Shown: piece after piece, positions 5,612 through 6,077 of the stretch
How the letters are laid out: the number at the start of each line of letters is the position of its first letter
How positions within the stretch are numbered: the first letter of the stretch is position 1
NCBI GenBank assembly: GCA_014380255.1
Contig: JACMKG010000246.1
Location: forward strand, 1-6,077
Source of the DNA: Prolixibacteraceae bacterium
Lineage (GTDB): Bacteria; Bacteroidota; Bacteroidia; Bacteroidales; Prolixibacteraceae
Length of the DNA stretch: 6,077 bases
Direction: 5' to 3'
Program-made: the position numbers and the translations under genes
The notes under the pieces: model-generated
Seen by the model: only the letters and a program-made list of their open reading frames with translations
Told to the model about the DNA's origin: nothing
Database searches by the model: none

Positions 5612-6077
5612 ATGACAGAATTTGAACTAAATACCATTCCTGAAGCTATTGAAGCAATAAAAAGGGGAGAACTGATCATTGTTGTTGACGACGAAGATCG
5701 GGAGAATGAAGGCGATTTTATTGCTGCCGCTGAGAAAGTGACACCGGAGATGGTGAACTTCATGACTACCATTGGCCGGGGTCTGATGTGCGCACCCATT
5801 ACCGAGGAGCGTTGTGCTGAACTGGAACTTGAAATGATGGTTGGCAACAACACTTCTTCTCATGAAACACCGTTTACCGTATCGGTCGATTTGCTGGGCC
5901 ACGGTTGTACAACAGGTATCTCGGCCAGCGACAGGGCTAAAACGTTAAACGCCTTGGCCAATTCCAATACCAAAGCTGATGAACTGGGCCGACCCGGTCA
6001 TATTTTCCCTCTCAGGGCTCGCAGTCGTGGAGTTCTCCGCAGGGCAGGGCATACCGAAGCTGCAGTCGACCTGGCTC
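5612..6077 (+). CDS. ribB: 3,4-dihydroxy-2-butanone 4-phosphate synthase (RibB), probably the N-terminal half of RibBA; 3'-truncated
   Basis: RibB converts ribulose 5-phosphate to 3,4-dihydroxy-2-butanone 4-phosphate plus formate, giving the four-carbon unit of riboflavin; it is a cytoplasmic Mg-dependent enzyme. The 155 visible residues contain the hallmarks in order: [13 protein letters not shown] (24-36, acidic metal and substrate loop), GRGLMCAPI (56-64), [10 protein letters not shown] (84-93), [15 protein letters not shown] (97-111), [10 protein letters not shown] (127-136) and [13 protein letters not shown] (143-155) with H147 and E149. The ATG at 5612 gives the usual short N-terminus before the first helix. 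The window ends before the family's C-terminus. In Bacteroidota this domain is usually fused to GTP cyclohydrolase II (RibA), so a bifunctional RibBA is likely but not visible. In the substrate-loop region ARSRGVL, a residue that is normally Gly is Arg. Confidence 0.95.
   Translation, partial: MTEFELNTIPEAIEAIKRGELIIVVDDEDRENEGDFIAAAEKVTPEMVNFMTTIGRGLMCAPITEERCAELELEMMVGNNTSSHETPFTVSVDLLGHGCTTGISASDRAKTLNALANSNTKADELGRPGHIFPLRARSRGVLRRAGHTEAAVDLA

Noticed and set aside
5599..5902. Two overlapping minus-strand open frames opposite ribB
   Set aside because: Both are antisense to strongly conserved RibB coding sequence and have low-complexity or unremarkable translations.

Overview
The window looks like chromosomal DNA of a member of the Bacteroidota, probably Bacteroidales-like. 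The clues are two TAnnTTTG-type -7 promoter boxes, A-rich start regions with little Shine-Dalgarno signal, an extended LptF/LptG-family permease, a GH125 alpha-mannosidase and a ribB start typical of bifunctional RibBA proteins. All genes lie on the + strand. There is no sign of an IS element, phage, CRISPR array, tRNA or rRNA.

Layout. Bases 2-1096 hold the 3' three quarters of a GH125 exo-alpha-1,6-mannosidase gene, closed by a strong intrinsic terminator (1133-1173). A 373-bp non-coding gap (1097-1469) ends in a promoter-like box. An LptF/LptG-family lipopolysaccharide export permease (1470-2957) follows. It overlaps by 11 bp the start of a GT4 glycosyltransferase (2947-4176). Bases 4177-4349 are non-coding and hold an ordered tandem-repeat patch: five 8-bp GGTTnnnn units, then five and a half 9-bp TTAnnGTCY units, then two more 8-bp units. 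Next comes a membrane GT2 glycosyltransferase that appears to start at TTG (4350-5540). A 71-bp spacer with a second promoter box leads to ribB or ribBA (from 5612), which is cut by the window end.

How the genes may work together. The permease, GT4 and GT2 form an envelope-glycan group: two enzymes that could build a surface polysaccharide or LPS glycan beside a permease of the LPS export machinery. Linking them to one product is inference from position and strand. GH125 is a separate glycan-degradation unit insulated by its terminator, and ribB is a separate riboflavin-synthesis unit with its own promoter candidate.

I found no clear new multi-gene system. The most unusual sequence is the two-register repeat patch at 4196-4327.
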